Source: Medicago truncatula (lineage: Eukaryota > Streptophyta > Magnoliopsida > Fabales > Fabaceae). Taken from it: 64,000 nt of DNA. The stretch lies in contig NC_053044.1 of the NCBI RefSeq assembly GCF_003473485.1, positions 57,576,091 through 57,640,090 on the forward strand, given 5' to 3'. Under the pieces are notes generated by a model. The model had not been told where the DNA came from, ran no database searches, and saw nothing but the letters and a program-made list of their open reading frames with translations. Made by a program: the position numbers and the translations under genes. Below are positions 1 through 20,100 of the stretch, piece by piece. The first letter of the stretch is position 1, and each line of letters starts with the position of its first letter.

Positions 1-1208
1 CATGGGCTACCCCAAAACTTTTTGTTATTATGTTAAAGATTTTATCCCCTTTGAATGAATTAATGAAACCTGCACACATGAGAAAGGAGACTGAATCGGA
101 AGCACAGAAAGTTTGAAGTCTTGAATTGAGTGAGTTCATCATTGTTCATTATACAACCTGCTAGTAATTTTTATTTAATTTTATCAAAAAAAGTAATTTT
201 TATTTAATATTTAATGTTAAATATGCTCATCCCTTTTATCATCTTTCTCCTCCATCTCTTTTTCTCAGACCCCCCTAACCACAAGCCCAGAAAAGACCGG
301 CTCACAATCACACAACATCATGCATCATCAATCCTCAAACCACCACCACCACCACCACCACAGAGACCACACTCTAAGACAAAGGTGCAGTCAGATCTGC
401 CACACATAGTCGGTCTTACCAGATTTAATTTCCGCTGCAGTGATCTTTTCAGCGGTGAGCACGTTGCTCCGATCGCTATAGCTTACAATTACAAAGTCGC
501 TAGCAGAGAAGATGGTTAACTTCTTAATCTGAATTTCTCATGATTAATCGAAAAAGTATAATAATAAAGCACAAAATAAAAAACATTTGACCATTATACA
601 AGGATGATAACATTCTGTTCTAATTATGTTCTAATAATGTTAAAAAAAAAAACATTATGTTCTAATTCTGAAGAATAATGGTGACATCTTTACTTGTATA
701 TTCATATACTAATTCCTTTTTCATAATTAATACTTTTTCATACTTTCTTTTACATTAAAAAAATTAATACCTATAAATTGGTATTCAATAAAATTTTATA
801 AACTTTTTTCCGGTAATTATTTTTATTTTTAGTATTCAATATCATTTTTTCTTATTAGTAAAAAAAAAATCATTTTCTCTTATGTAAGTTTTTTATTAAA
901 AAATAAAAATAAATGCATCAGTGCAATTCTATTATTGTTGGACATCATATTTGCAAATACCAATACTTATACATCAAACCTATTAAACAAGTATCCATTC
1001 TTCAATCTTAGCCATTGAATTATTTAATAATATATCAATGATAAAAAACACCTTTTTGTATGGTACACAAAAAGTTTCACTTGTGATGCTTGTTGTTAAC
1101 AAAACCCATTTAATTTACTATTGTGTATTGGACAAGATGATGAGAACGGAGTTGATAACTTTTTATAATTAAAGAAAAGAATAGTAGGAAAGTAAAGTTG
1201 AAAGAAGG
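1..1208. other. AT-rich upstream spacer
   Basis: No gene can be supported here. The stretch is AT-rich with poly-A/T runs, a short CCA repeat near 341-361, and two of the small A-tailed insertions flanked by direct duplications (163-208 and 623-666). An open frame at 214-519 has no recognisable domain and begins in low-complexity sequence, so it is not annotated. Confidence 0.5.
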
Positions 1209-1220
1209 TGACGTCACGTG
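1209..1220 (+). promoter_or_regulatory. Composite bZIP site (TGACGTCA overlapping CACGTG)
   Basis: The 12-mer TGACGTCACGTG overlaps a palindromic CRE/C-box (TGACGTCA) with a G-box (CACGTG). Both cores are established plant bZIP (TGA, HY5, ABF) targets, and the G-box is also bound by bHLH factors. The site lies about 470 bases upstream of the glutamate receptor start codon, within a plausible promoter distance. Use in vivo is inference. Confidence 0.5.
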
Positions 1221-1540
1221 GTTCCGATGTGTAAAAGTACAAAACTAGTTACCGTGTGTGTGAAGAAGTTGAGATTAGAGTTGGGTGGGTGATGAATGAT
1301 ATAATATTACAGACAGACAGTGTTGAACGTGAACCACACTCCCATTCCCAGGTGTTGTTTGTTCTCATTCTCAACACCAAATACCATTTTTCACTCTTCA
1401 GACCAACCGACATAATAACACTTGGTATTGGTTAAGCAACTTTGTTTTTTCCTCTTTACACACAACACAACACACCACAACCTTTTCTTTTTCCCCTCCC
1501 CCTGTTTAAGATAGATAGATACTCTTAATTATTAGATTTA

Positions 1541-1563
1541 GATAGATAGATAGATAGATAGAT
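1541..1563. repeat. GATA microsatellite
   Basis: A run of GATA units lies just upstream of the glutamate receptor start, with a shorter run at 1511-1521. It probably falls in the 5' leader or a leader intron and is likely length-polymorphic. Confidence 0.8.
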
Positions 1564-1685
1564 GTTGCTTGTCTTCTTCAAGTTTTCCATTTTCTCATTA
1601 CTAAACTAATGCATGCTGCATACTTATCTATTTCATTATATATCATTGACCTTTGTTTAACTAATTTAGTTTACTATTTTTAGAT

Positions 1686-5890
<4,205 letters not shown>

Positions 5891-6828
5891 TTCAATTCAA
5901 ATCAAACAATTGACCCTTTGATGTTGTTGAATATTTATTGATTTTAGCCGTTGTGCTATTTTTGTACAAATCCCAAATTTTAGAGCATTGTAAATGATTC
6001 TAGTGATAACATTACTCTTACACGATATATATCTGGAAGTTTGTTAGGGAACGTTACTCATTTACAAGAAAAACAATTGGGAGTTATCTCCAAGTACATG
6101 TTAGTACTTGTATTACATTCAATACATACACCATTAAAAGTCAAGGGATCCTCTTAATGATTGTGATTTCTTCTAGCTGTATATTATATTATCAGCTCCT
6201 TCCATTGTAGTAGTAGTAGATTATATCTTTGAGAACTATATGGTAAATGGTAATTTCATTCATTTTGTTGTCTGAATTAGCATGTGTAGAGTTATTGATT
6301 TATAATTAATATCGTTTGTTTAAAATTAACAGTACATGCTAATTAATATTGTTCCATATGGTGGATTAGTTAGTTTTATTTATTGCTATGCCAGTTTATG
6401 GAGTTACATCATGATGTAATGTTAGTTACACAGTCCAAAAATGAATGGTGTTAACATGAAAATGATTGATGCTTGGTATCCGAGTCAAAACACTTGGTAT
6501 GAACAACGGATTAGGAAAGAACTATTTTTCCTATTTCCCTCCTTTTGAATTACTAATTTTGTGTTATTGAGAATTGTGAAATCGTATATCAGATATCAGA
6601 ACTGCATTGTTATTATCAATATATATAATGATACTTATGAATCGTTGTTACACCAAAACTCATTATTGACCATAGACAAATTTAACTTGGTATCAATCCC
6701 TCAGACATCACAAAACACATTGTATGTCTGAACATTTTGTTCTTTTTTCTCATATGAATGATATCATACGTAAATAAACAAATGGCTTGATTGTAGAGGT
6801 AATAATCAAGTTAGAAAATGATTTTCCT
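5891..6828. other. Convergent spacer between GLR and GapB
   Basis: This holds the 3' ends of two convergent genes, the receptor on + and GapB on -. It is AT-rich with no supportable open frame or recognisable repeat. Polyadenylation sites for both genes must lie here, but none stands out. Confidence 0.5.
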
Positions 6829-10359
<3,531 letters not shown>

Positions 10360-10684
10360 AGCTATAGATGCAACCAAGCTGAAAAACAACTCTTTGCTGA
10401 GTGTTTATTATATTCACAATGAAAATTCTGGTTGATGAATGAGTGGTTAATATCTTGAGAAAAAGAAAATTATGGTTGCTGGGGGAGTAATGGAATGAGT
10501 GGTGAATAATTTGTAAGAATATCTACAAGATAAGATAATGTTTGGACATCCATGTATTCTGATCATTGGACTTTTTATTTTGAACCACATACATATAAAT
10601 ACATATAAGTATAAAACAGTGTGAAAGAAGGGAAAGATATGATGAGTGAGTTTAAATAAAAACTATTAAATTGTTTTTTATTTT

Positions 10685-11184
10685 AGGGTTAAATATGTTT
10701 TTAGTCCCTATAAATATACCAACTTTTCGTTTTAGTCCCTCTAAAATTTTCCTTCAACTTTTAGTCCTTATAAAATTTTCAATCACTACTTTTGATCCTA
10801 TTTTTAAGTTAATTTTTGTATTTTTAAATGAAATTGTGCAGAAATGTTAAGAATATTGTAAAAAAAATTCCCAAAAAAAACTATAATTTTTTAGCAAAAC
10901 ACAAATTAAATATGAATTTTTGACCTTCAAAAATATAAAAATTCATATTAAATTCATGTTTTGTTAAAAAATTCTAAATTTTTTTGGGAGAGATTCTTAT
11001 AATATTATGAATTTTTCTGGAAAATTTCATTAAAAAATATTAATTCTATATATGAGTTTACTTTAAAAGAGGGACCAAAAGTGAAGATGAACAAATTTTA
11101 AGGACTAAAAGTTGAAGGAAAATTTTAGATGGACTAAAACGAAAAGTTAGTATATTTATAGGGACTAAAAACATATTTAACCCT
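10685..11184. mobile_element. 500-bp foldback element (MITE-like), GGGTTAAATATG termini
   Basis: The left end agggttaaatatgttttt matches the reverse complement of the right end (11156-11184) base for base. The arms continue inward with matching ttagtcc and cttcaac blocks. A 7-bp direct flank ttatttt occurs on both sides, consistent with a target duplication. No coding capacity is visible. It sits 330 bp upstream of GapB and may reach into its promoter. Confidence 0.8.
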
Positions 11185-11668
11185 TTATTTTATTTTTAAA
11201 ATCAACAATACAAGTGAAATTTTATTAATTTAATCTTAGATAATGAATTCTTATACACCTTGTATAACCAACACCAATGAATTCATTTCAGCATTGGTTG
11301 GGTTGTTTTTGGTCACTTGTAGTACCAAAATTATCCGTAGGATCATTACACTTAAAAAATAGTGTATTTTTAAAATGTTAAAAAAATATATAAATATAAA
11401 ATAACCTGTAATTTTTTAATTGTTCCCAAGGACGTGTCCATTTGTATTTTGATTAAAAAAATCCAAATTACATGAAATTGTAAAATTATAAGATATTTAT
11501 AATAGGATTTAATAATTAATACGCAATTTCATTTAAAAATACAAAAATACACTAAAATTATAAAATTATTACATTGTTTAATCATATTTTCCTATTACAT
11601 TGTTTTGATATATTCGCTTTTAAAATATTTTTACAATTATTTATTTGATGAGATGTGATTGAATGAAA

Positions 11669-12288
11669 GGGTAATTATGTTTTAGGTCCTTATAAATAGG
11701 CGCGTTTCCAACATTAGTTCCTACTTAAATTTTATTAAATTTTTGGTCCACAACGTTTTTTTCGTTAGCAAAATAGGTCATCGCTGTTAATTGTTGGTGA
11801 TTAAGCAAACGGTGAAGCACACATGGATGCCACACCTGACTTTTTTATTTTTTGTTAAATATATTTTTAATCCCTATAAAATTAAGGTATTTTAAGTTTT
11901 TATTCCTTACAAAAATATTATGCACTCAGTATTAGTCCCTGCTCAATTCAACTATTAAAATTAAACAAATTTGAATTGAGCAGAGACTAATACTGAGTGC
12001 ATAGTATTTTTGTAATGACTAAAACAACTATTAAAATTAAGTAAGGACTAAACTTAAAATGTCTCAATTTTATAGGGACTAAAAACATATTTAACCCAAC
12101 AAAAAAAAGTCAGATGTGGCATCCACGTGTGCTTCACCGTTTGCTCAATCAACAACGTCAACAATTAACAGCGAGGACTTATTTTGCTAACGGAAAAAAA
12201 ATGTTGGGGATCAAAAATTTAATAAAATTTAAGTATGGATTAATGTTGAAAACACGCCTATTTATAAGAACATAAAACATAATTAACC
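11669..12288. mobile_element. Foldback element with a second foldback nested in its centre
   Basis: The outer arms are 11669-11850 and about 12100-12288. They are near-perfect inverted copies, including the block around ggtgaagcacac and the tip taggtccttataaatagg. The centre is another inverted-repeat element (11854-12096) of the family seen at 10685. No open frame is present. The transcript of either strand would fold into a long hairpin. Confidence 0.8.
11854..12096. mobile_element. Inner foldback element nested in the 11669-12288 element
   Basis: The arms gttaaatatatttttaatcc and its inverted counterpart near 12076-12096 enclose a core. Within the core, a block ending tactgagtgcatagtattttt mirrors the sequence near 11905-11945. 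The terminal motif is shared with the 10685-11184 element, so both probably belong to one family. Confidence 0.75.
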
Positions 12289-12289
12289 A

Positions 12290-13285
12290 ATGTGTAATAA
12301 CACAGAGAAAAACAAAAATCATATGAAAACAGGCAAGGCTACTCTCCTTCTCGTCAACCCTAGGTGTGAAACCTACGTTGTAAAAGTACTTAAAAGCTAC
12401 GTAGTAGAGAACAAAGAATATTGGTTGAACACGAAGACATTGAGATAAAAAAAATAAAACTGAGATGTTATCTAACTGGATAGTGATAGCGATAGTCTTG
12501 GTAAGTTGTGAAGGGTTGCATGTAGTCGGAAGACATATATGAGTGAGTAAGTGCAAGTGTTGTATCTTGTATGTACTCTTCTTTTTCCTCTATCTCTTTT
12601 GCATTTTGTATGTAACATCAAACATAGCTGTGTTATGTACGAATTCAGTGAATGTGCTGGAAAGAGACAAAATCTCATCGTGATTGGGGATCAAAGAAAG
12701 AACAATTCCTCAAAATGTGGCTGGAATCCATGGCAGTCGTGATGTCTAATGGTGGTGTACTTGCATGCACCAATGCTAAACATACTTTGGCACCATAATA
12801 TCACCCAAGTGTTGTCCGACATATATAGCTTGACAGATGCGGTATTGGGTTTGGACCAATTGGAAAGTCCCACTCTAGAAGAAACTGTGAATTCAAGGTC
12901 GTGTCAACAAAAGTTGAGTTCATGAATTTTATGTAAGTTTTACAACAGTTTTTTTTAGTTGGTTTAAGCTTTTCCTCTGGCCACGGGGCGTTCCTACCAA
13001 TAAAATTAAAAGTATATGAAAATTCTTTTCTCAAGAGAAAACCATCTGAGCACTACAAGAAGAAACGTTAAATATTTGTGAAAGTTTCAACTGCTCTCAA
13101 ACAGATGATACATGAAAACTCCAATGATACATGAGTTGTCTCTGTCTCTTTAGAAAAATAAAACTTGCACTTTGAGATAGCAACTCATTTGCAAAACTTG
13201 ATAATAAAATACACACACACACACAATTCAAACATGCATTTTATTATAGGCAGAGTGGAGGATATTATAAACCGTTATGAATTGC
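12290..13285. other. Spacer with no supportable gene
   Basis: Short open frames occur on both strands (for example 12551-12742). A minor stretch near 12690-12930 looks less AT-rich and could be decayed coding sequence, but frames are broken and no family is recognised. Confidence 0.4.
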
Positions 13286-13287
13286 AA

Positions 13288-13490
13288 AGTGGAGAAATGC
13301 TAAGAACACTCTCTTTCTAACACTCTCTCTAACATTCACTCTCCTATTGGGTGAAACTCATGTGAATCTCACCATTTTATGTGGGATCCATTTCTAATGT
13401 GTGGTACCCACATGAACTTCACCCAATAAGAGAGTGAGTGTTAGAGAGAGTGTTAGAAAGAGAGTGTCCATAGCACTTCTCTTGCAAAGT
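13288..13490. mobile_element. 200-bp MITE with CT/AG-rich inverted ends
   Basis: The left arm runs gaacactctctttctaacac through the tcctattgggtgaa block. It is matched in reverse complement by the right arm, which starts at the ttcacccaataagagagtg block. The two arms cover almost the whole element around a short centre. It is non-coding and of unknown superfamily. Confidence 0.8.
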
Positions 13491-14145
13491 GATGCTCTCT
13501 TTAATCCTTTTCAGAAGCTTGATCGTCATTTTCAATGATGACTCGAACCACCTCATTTCTCACAGGAAAATAACATTGACTTTGTGACCCAAAAGAGGAC
13601 ATGTTAGCTTGGAATCATAGTGGAGGCAGAATTTATAAAAGGGTTGAAATAGTCAATTAATGGAAGAGGAAAGACTATGAGAAGGGGATAAATATCAAAG
13701 GTGTTGTAGAGTTACGCGATTTTATTTTTAGTTAGCCGTTGATTCAAACGACAAGACAAACGATACGACTAACACCATAAGATGAGTCCATAGGTATCAT
13801 CTATTTCATGTTTGCTGTTAAAGTGACAACATCCTATTATGGAGAATCCAAAGTGATATTGTTCACTGTCTAAGCAACTGAGTGCTGATTATTAAAAAGA
13901 TGCAGACCATAAACAGTTAACTAATAGATATATCCATATTCTTTCACTAAAAAGGAAAAAAATGCTGACATAAATAGAGCACAAGAAACCTCCCATCGAA
14001 ATGACAAATTTACCTAAGTGGAGGCTGTCATCAACTTTGTTTATTACTATATGATGAAATGCAAAGATATTACAAGAAATTCAAAATGGAATTTGTACCA
14101 ACGATGTTTTCATCGAACAGTGTAATGGCGATCACAGCAACGGTC
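13491..14145. other. Spacer downstream of the inner-envelope protein gene
   Basis: This holds the 3' flank of the minus-strand gene ending at 14146. No other feature is visible. Confidence 0.4.
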
Positions 14146-17100
14146 TCATGTGGCAGCTTCAACTTCATCAGAGTTCACAGCTACCCCATTTGGGGTATCC
14201 CCTGACCGAAGCTGAGAAGAAATTTCATCTATAGCCGAGTTCAACTGTTCAATCTTATTAGCCAGTACTTTCCGTGTTTTCTGCAAATCAGGCAAAGCAA
14301 ATTTTGTGAGCAATTAAAGGTATGCCCGCATTTCAAACCAACAAGTTGCAGCAAGAGCGAGAGTAACATAAGGGCCTCCTAGGACCAATTCCTTGCTTAA
14401 TATTAGACCCAATTCTATATAAAATTTTGCAACCGAATGGATGGTGACAACAGGATGCCTCCAGGAAATTGATTTGAGCATAGAAATCATTATACACATT
14501 TGGCAAACATGTTCATGATAATATTGGGTGAGAGTTAACTTAAAATCAGAAATCTGAAGAATCGTGCCACGATGGAGAAGCATCGCGCCACGATTGTTGA
14601 AGCAAGATCCTGAGGAAGCTACTGGATTTTTCGTGCCACGATGAAGCCGCATCGTGCCACGATGGTCGCGCTGAAGATAAAAATAAAACGTATTTTCAGT
14701 TAGATTTGTTTCAGTTTTTTAAGGGTTTACTTTCCACTATAAATATAAGCCTTGTATCAGGTGATAAAGTGTGTAGAAAAACAGGGTTTAGAAACCAACA
14801 TACAAACTAAGGTTTATAGAGAATTTCTCTTGGCAACAACACTAGGTTTGGGATTGTTTTTGATTCACCTTGAACAAAGCACTATTAGAATTGAGTCTCT
14901 TGGTCACGGGAAGAGGCTGGGACTTGGGTAGAATTAGGTTTGAAGACTGATTCTTGTAACTCAATATCTCTTTGTAAAGAAACTCATATCATTATAGTGG
15001 ATCGGAGAGCTGCTCTCTCCCCAGACTAGGTCATCATTAGACCGAACTGGGTAAACAAATATCTTGTGTTCTTTCTCTCTCTCTCTTCCTTTTATCTCTT
15101 GTTGTTTTTGTTTGGATTATTTGCTACCCGCTTGGTTTGATTACTTGGTATTAATTTGCTCCACGCATCAAATTTTATTGGTGTGGTTTTCTCAAACGAA
15201 TTCACAACAATTGGCACCCACTGTGGGGCAAAGGTCAAATCAATAACCAGGTATCATGGGTTCGAAGTGAGATATTGAAAAGTTTACCGGTGGTAACGAC
15301 TTCGGGTTGTGGAAGGTAAAGATGAGGGCAATTTTAATTCAACAAAAGTGTGTTGAAGCATTGAAGGGAGAAGCACAGATGGCTGCACATCTGACACCTG
15401 CTGAGAAGACGGAGTTGAATGATAAGGCGGTCAGCGCTATCATTATGTGTCTTGGGGATAAGGTGTTGAGAGAAGTATCAAGGGAAACTACTGCTGTGTC
15501 TATGTGGAATAAACTTGATTCATTATACATGACCAAGTCTTTGGCACATAGACAATGTCTGAAACAACAACTCTACTTTTACCGAATGGTGGAGTCAAAA
15601 CCTATAATGGAGCAACTGACGGAGTTCAATAAGATTATTGATAATTTGGCGAACATAGATGTTAATCTGGAAGACGAGGATAAAGCCTTACACCTGTTGT
15701 GTGCTTTACCTAGGTCCTTTGAGAATTTCAAGGATACTATGCTTTATGGCAAAGAGGGCACTATCACTTTGGAGGAAGTTCAAGCAGCTTTGAGAACCAA
15801 AGAGTTGACCAAGTTCAAAGAGTTGAAGGTTGATGATAGTGGAGAAGGCTTGAATGTCTCAAGGGGGAGAAGTCAGAACAGAGGAAAAGGGAAAGGCAAG
15901 AATTCCAGGTCAAAGTCTAGGTCGAAGGGTGATGGCAATAAAACACAGTACAAATGTTTTATTTGTCATAATCTGGTCACTTCAAGAAGAATTATCCGAA
16001 GAGAAAGGACAATGGAGGTGGTAATCCATCCGTTCAGATTGCAAGTAAAGATGAGGGTTATGAGAGTGCTGGAGCACTAACTGTGACAGTTGGGAACCTG
16101 AAAAGGGCTGGGTCTTGGACACTGGGTGCTCTTATCACATCTGTCCGAGAAAGGAGTACTTTGAAACGTTAGAGCTGGGAGAAGGTGGAGTAGTTCGCCT
16201 TGGCAACAATAAAGCTTGTAAAATTCAAGGTATTGGTACTATCCGTCTCAAAATGTTTGATGATCGTGATTTCCTTTTGAAGGATGTGAGGTATATTCCT
16301 GAACTTAGGAGAAATTTAATATCCATAAGCATGTTTGATGGTCTAGGCTATTGCACTAGAATTGAACGTGGTGTGATGAGAATTTCTCATGGTGCATTGG
16401 TTATAGCTAAAGGGTCTAAAATACATGGCTTATATATTTTAGAAGGTTCCACCGTAATAGCTCATGCATCGGTTGCTAGTGTTGACACTCTGGACATAAC
16501 TAAACTATGACATTTGAGGTTAGGTCATGTCAGTGAGAGGGGTTTGGTGGAGCTAGCTAAGCAAGGTTTGCTAGGGAATGAAAAATTGAACAAGCTAGAT
16601 TTCTGTGATAACTGCACATTAGGCAAACAACACAAGGTGAAGTTTGGAGTGGGTGTACATAAATCTAGTAGGCCTTTTGAGTATGTTCATTCGGATCTTT
16701 GGGGTCTAGCATCAGTTAAGACTCATGGGGGAGGTTCATATTTCATGTCTATCGTTGATGATTATTCTAGAAGAGTATGGGTTTACATTCTGAAGAATAA
16801 AAGTGATGCTTTTGAAAAATTCAAAGAATGGGATACACTTGTAGAAAATCAGATTGGAACTAAACTGAAAGTGTTGAGAACTGACAATGGCCTGAAGTTT
16901 GTTTCAGAGCAGTTTAATGAGTTTTGCAGGAAGAAAGGTATAAAGAGGCATAGAACCGTGGCATACACACCTCAACGGAATGGTCTTGCTGAAAGAATGA
17001 ACAGGACTTTGTTGGAGCGTGTGAGGTGTATGCTGCTGGGAGCTGGATTGTCCAAGAGTTTCTGGGGAGAGGCTGTTAGTATTGCAGCATATTTGATTAA

Positions 17101-20100
17101 CAGATGTCCATCAACAGGGATAGATCTCAAGACACCTATGGAGGTTTGGAGTGGGAGACCGGTAGACTACTCTAACTTAAAAGTTTTCGGAGCTTTAGCG
17201 TTTGCTCATGTCAGACAAGACAAACTTGATGCTAGAGCTGTGAAGTGTATTTTCATGGGTTATCCTGAAGGTGTGAAAGGTTACAGACTGTGGAAGATGG
17301 AACCTGGAGGATCAAAATTTATTATAAGCAGGGATGTTACTTTTGATGAGACCCGCATGGGGATGAAGTGCAAAGACCTGGATACAAGCTCGGAAACGGG
17401 GATAGAGAAAATTCAGTTTGAGGTGGAGCCTATCACTGATGAAAGGGAAGAGGAGGATCAGACTCCAGTACCTGATGAGAGTGAAGGCCAAGAGATAGTT
17501 AATTCTGACTATCAGCTAGCAAGAGATAAAGCGAGGAGACATATCAATCCACCTGATAGATACGGTTATACTGACCTTATTTGTTATGCTTTGAATGCGG
17601 CTGAAGAATTGCAAGACTCGGAACCAAAGAACTTCAGGGAAGCATTAGAAAGCAATGAAAACAATGACTGGCTGAAGGCAATGAATGAGGAAATACTTTC
17701 ATTGGAGAAGAACCAGACTTGGAAACTTGTTTCATTACCTAAGAATCAAAGGGTAGTGGGAAGCAAGTGGGTGTTCAAGAAAAAAGAAGGTATACCGGGG
17801 GTCGAAGCACCAAGGTATAAGGCAAGACTTGTAGCAAAGGGTTTTACTCAGGTGGAAGGGATTGATTACAATGAAATCTTTTCACCGGTGGTGAAACATT
17901 GTTCTATAAGGGTACTTATGGCGATTGTTAACATGTATGATCTTGAGTTAGAACAGATGGATGTGAAGACCGCATTTCTACATGGAGAGTTGGAAGAAAC
18001 TATCTATATGCAACAACCAGAAGGTTTTGTAGAAGACAATACAAAAGTATGTTTGTTGAAGAAATCTTTGTATGGGTTGAAGCAAAGTCCAAGGCAGTGG
18101 TATCGTCGGTTTGATGAGTTCCTAGTAAAGGCTGGTTTTGTGAGAAGCAACTATGATAGTTGTGTTTACATGATGAGAAGGAATGAGAAAGTCATTCTCT
18201 ATCTTCTCCTTTATGTAGATGATATTCTTATGGCAAGTTCTGACATGCAAGAGATTCAGAAGCTCAAGAAAAGATTGAATGATGAATTTGAGATGAAGGA
18301 TCTTGGTAATGCAAAGAAGATACTTGGTATGGATATCATAAGGGACCGGAACAAAGGTGAGTTGTTCTTATCTCAGCAGGGGTACTTGAGGAAAGTGGTG
18401 GAGCGGTTCAGAATGAAAGATTCTAAAGTCGCTAGCACTCCTCTTGGTCACCACACAAAGCTATCAATAAAGCAGTGTCCTCAATCCGATGAAGAGAAAA
18501 GCAAGATGGAAGGTACTCCCTATGCAAGTGGGGTTGGAAGCATCATGTATGGTATGGTTTGTAGTAGACCGGACTTATCCTACGCAATCAGTGTGATAAG
18601 TCGGTTTATGGCAAATCCGGGTCAAGTGCACTGGCAAGCTTTGAAGTGGGTTCTAAGATATTTGAATGGATCTTAGAAAGGTGGTCTAAGGTATACAAGG
18701 TCACAACCAGGTAGGGATGCTTTGGAGGGATATGTGGATGCGGGCTATGCAGGTAACGTAGACACTAGAAAATCTTTGTCAGGTTTTGTGTTTACATTGT
18801 TCGGTACAGCGGTAACTTGGAAGGCAAATCAACAATCAGTTGTAGCCCTTTCAACAACTCAAGCAGAGTACATAGCCCTTGTTGAAGGGGTCAAGGAAGC
18901 CATATGGTTGAAAGGTATGATTGGAGAAATGGGAATTAGTCAAGGGTGTGTGAAGATACATTGTGATAGCCAAAGTGCCATTCATTTGGCAAATCATCAG
19001 GTATATCATGAAAGGACAAAACACATTGACATTCGTTTGCACTTCGTCAGAGACATGATTGAGACAAAGGAGATCATGATAGAGAAAGTGGCATCGGAAG
19101 ACAATCCAGCAGACATGTTCACCAAATCATTACCAAGATCAAGGTTCAAGCATTGCTTGGACTTGATAAACTTCATTGAAGCATAGATGAAGGTTTGGAG
19201 AGAGCAACAAAGTGATTGATGGTTAAACTGACATCATCACTGATTTGAAGTCAAGGTGGAGAATTGTGAGAGTTAACTTAAAATCAGAAATCTGGAGAAT
19301 CGTGCCACGATGGAGAAGCATCGCGCCACGATTGTTGAAGCAAGATCCTAAGGAAGCTACTGGATTTTTCGTGCCATGATGGTCGCGCTGAAGATAAAAA
19401 TAAAACGTATTTTCAGTTAGATTTGTTTCAGTTTTTTAAGGGTTTACTTTCCACTATAAATATAAGCCTTGTATCAGATGATAAAGTGTGTAGAAAAACA
19501 GGGTTTAGAAACCAACATACAAACTAGGGTTTATAGAGAATTTCTCTTGGCAACAACACTAGGGTTGGGATTGTTTTTGATTCACCTTGAACAAAGCACT
19601 ATTAGGATTGAGTCTCTTGGTCACGGGAAGAGGCTGGGACTTGGGTAGAATTAGGTTTGAAGACTGATTCTTGTAACTCAATATCTCTTTGTAAAGAAAC
19701 CCATATCATTATAGTGGATCGGAGAGCTGCTCTCTCCCCCAGACTAGGTCATCATTAGACCGAACTGGGTAAACAAATATCTTGTGTTCTTTCTCTCTCT
19801 CTTCCTTTTATCTCTTGCTGTTTTTGTTTGGATTATTTGCTACCCGCTTGGTTTGATTACTTGGTATTAATTTGCTCCACGCATCAAGTTTTATTGGTGT
19901 GGTTTTCTCAAACGAATTCACAACATATTGTTTAGAATTTGAAAAATTAATCCCCATTCAAGTGAGTTCATTTCCAGATATATAGTGAATGGCAGTTCTT
20001 GTGCCTCCACATAAAAGAAGAAAGCAAGCATGGCAAGGACTCTTTATAAGATAAACCTTTAGGATGAAACAAATAGCAGCAAACACTGCTCACCTCTAAA

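Larger units (their letters stand above)
14527..19925 (+). mobile_element. Ty1/copia LTR retrotransposon inside an intron
   Basis: The element is 5.4 kb, bounded by LTRs at 14527-15209 and 19265-19925 and by the 5-bp duplication tattg (14522-14526 and 19926-19930). The Gag region is about 15.3-16.1 kb, with a CCHC-like segment near its end. Pol is about 16.1-19.2 kb. It carries the order protease, integrase, reverse transcriptase (YVDD box), RNase H, which defines the copia group. The LTRs are nearly identical apart from a few changes and one small length difference, so the insertion is young. The coding region is interrupted in roughly three or four places, so this copy looks broken. A purine-rich tract precedes the 3' LTR. 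The sequence after the 5' LTR does not look like the usual initiator-Met primer site. The element is antisense to its host gene. Confidence 0.93.

Noticed and set aside
214-519. 101-codon open frame on the + strand, and a readable stretch on the opposite strand around 400-515
   Set aside because: No family is recognised on either strand; the frame starts in low-complexity sequence and has no splice or neighbour support.
12551-12930. Possible decayed gene
   Set aside because: Short broken frames with no recognisable domain; could be any repeat remnant.
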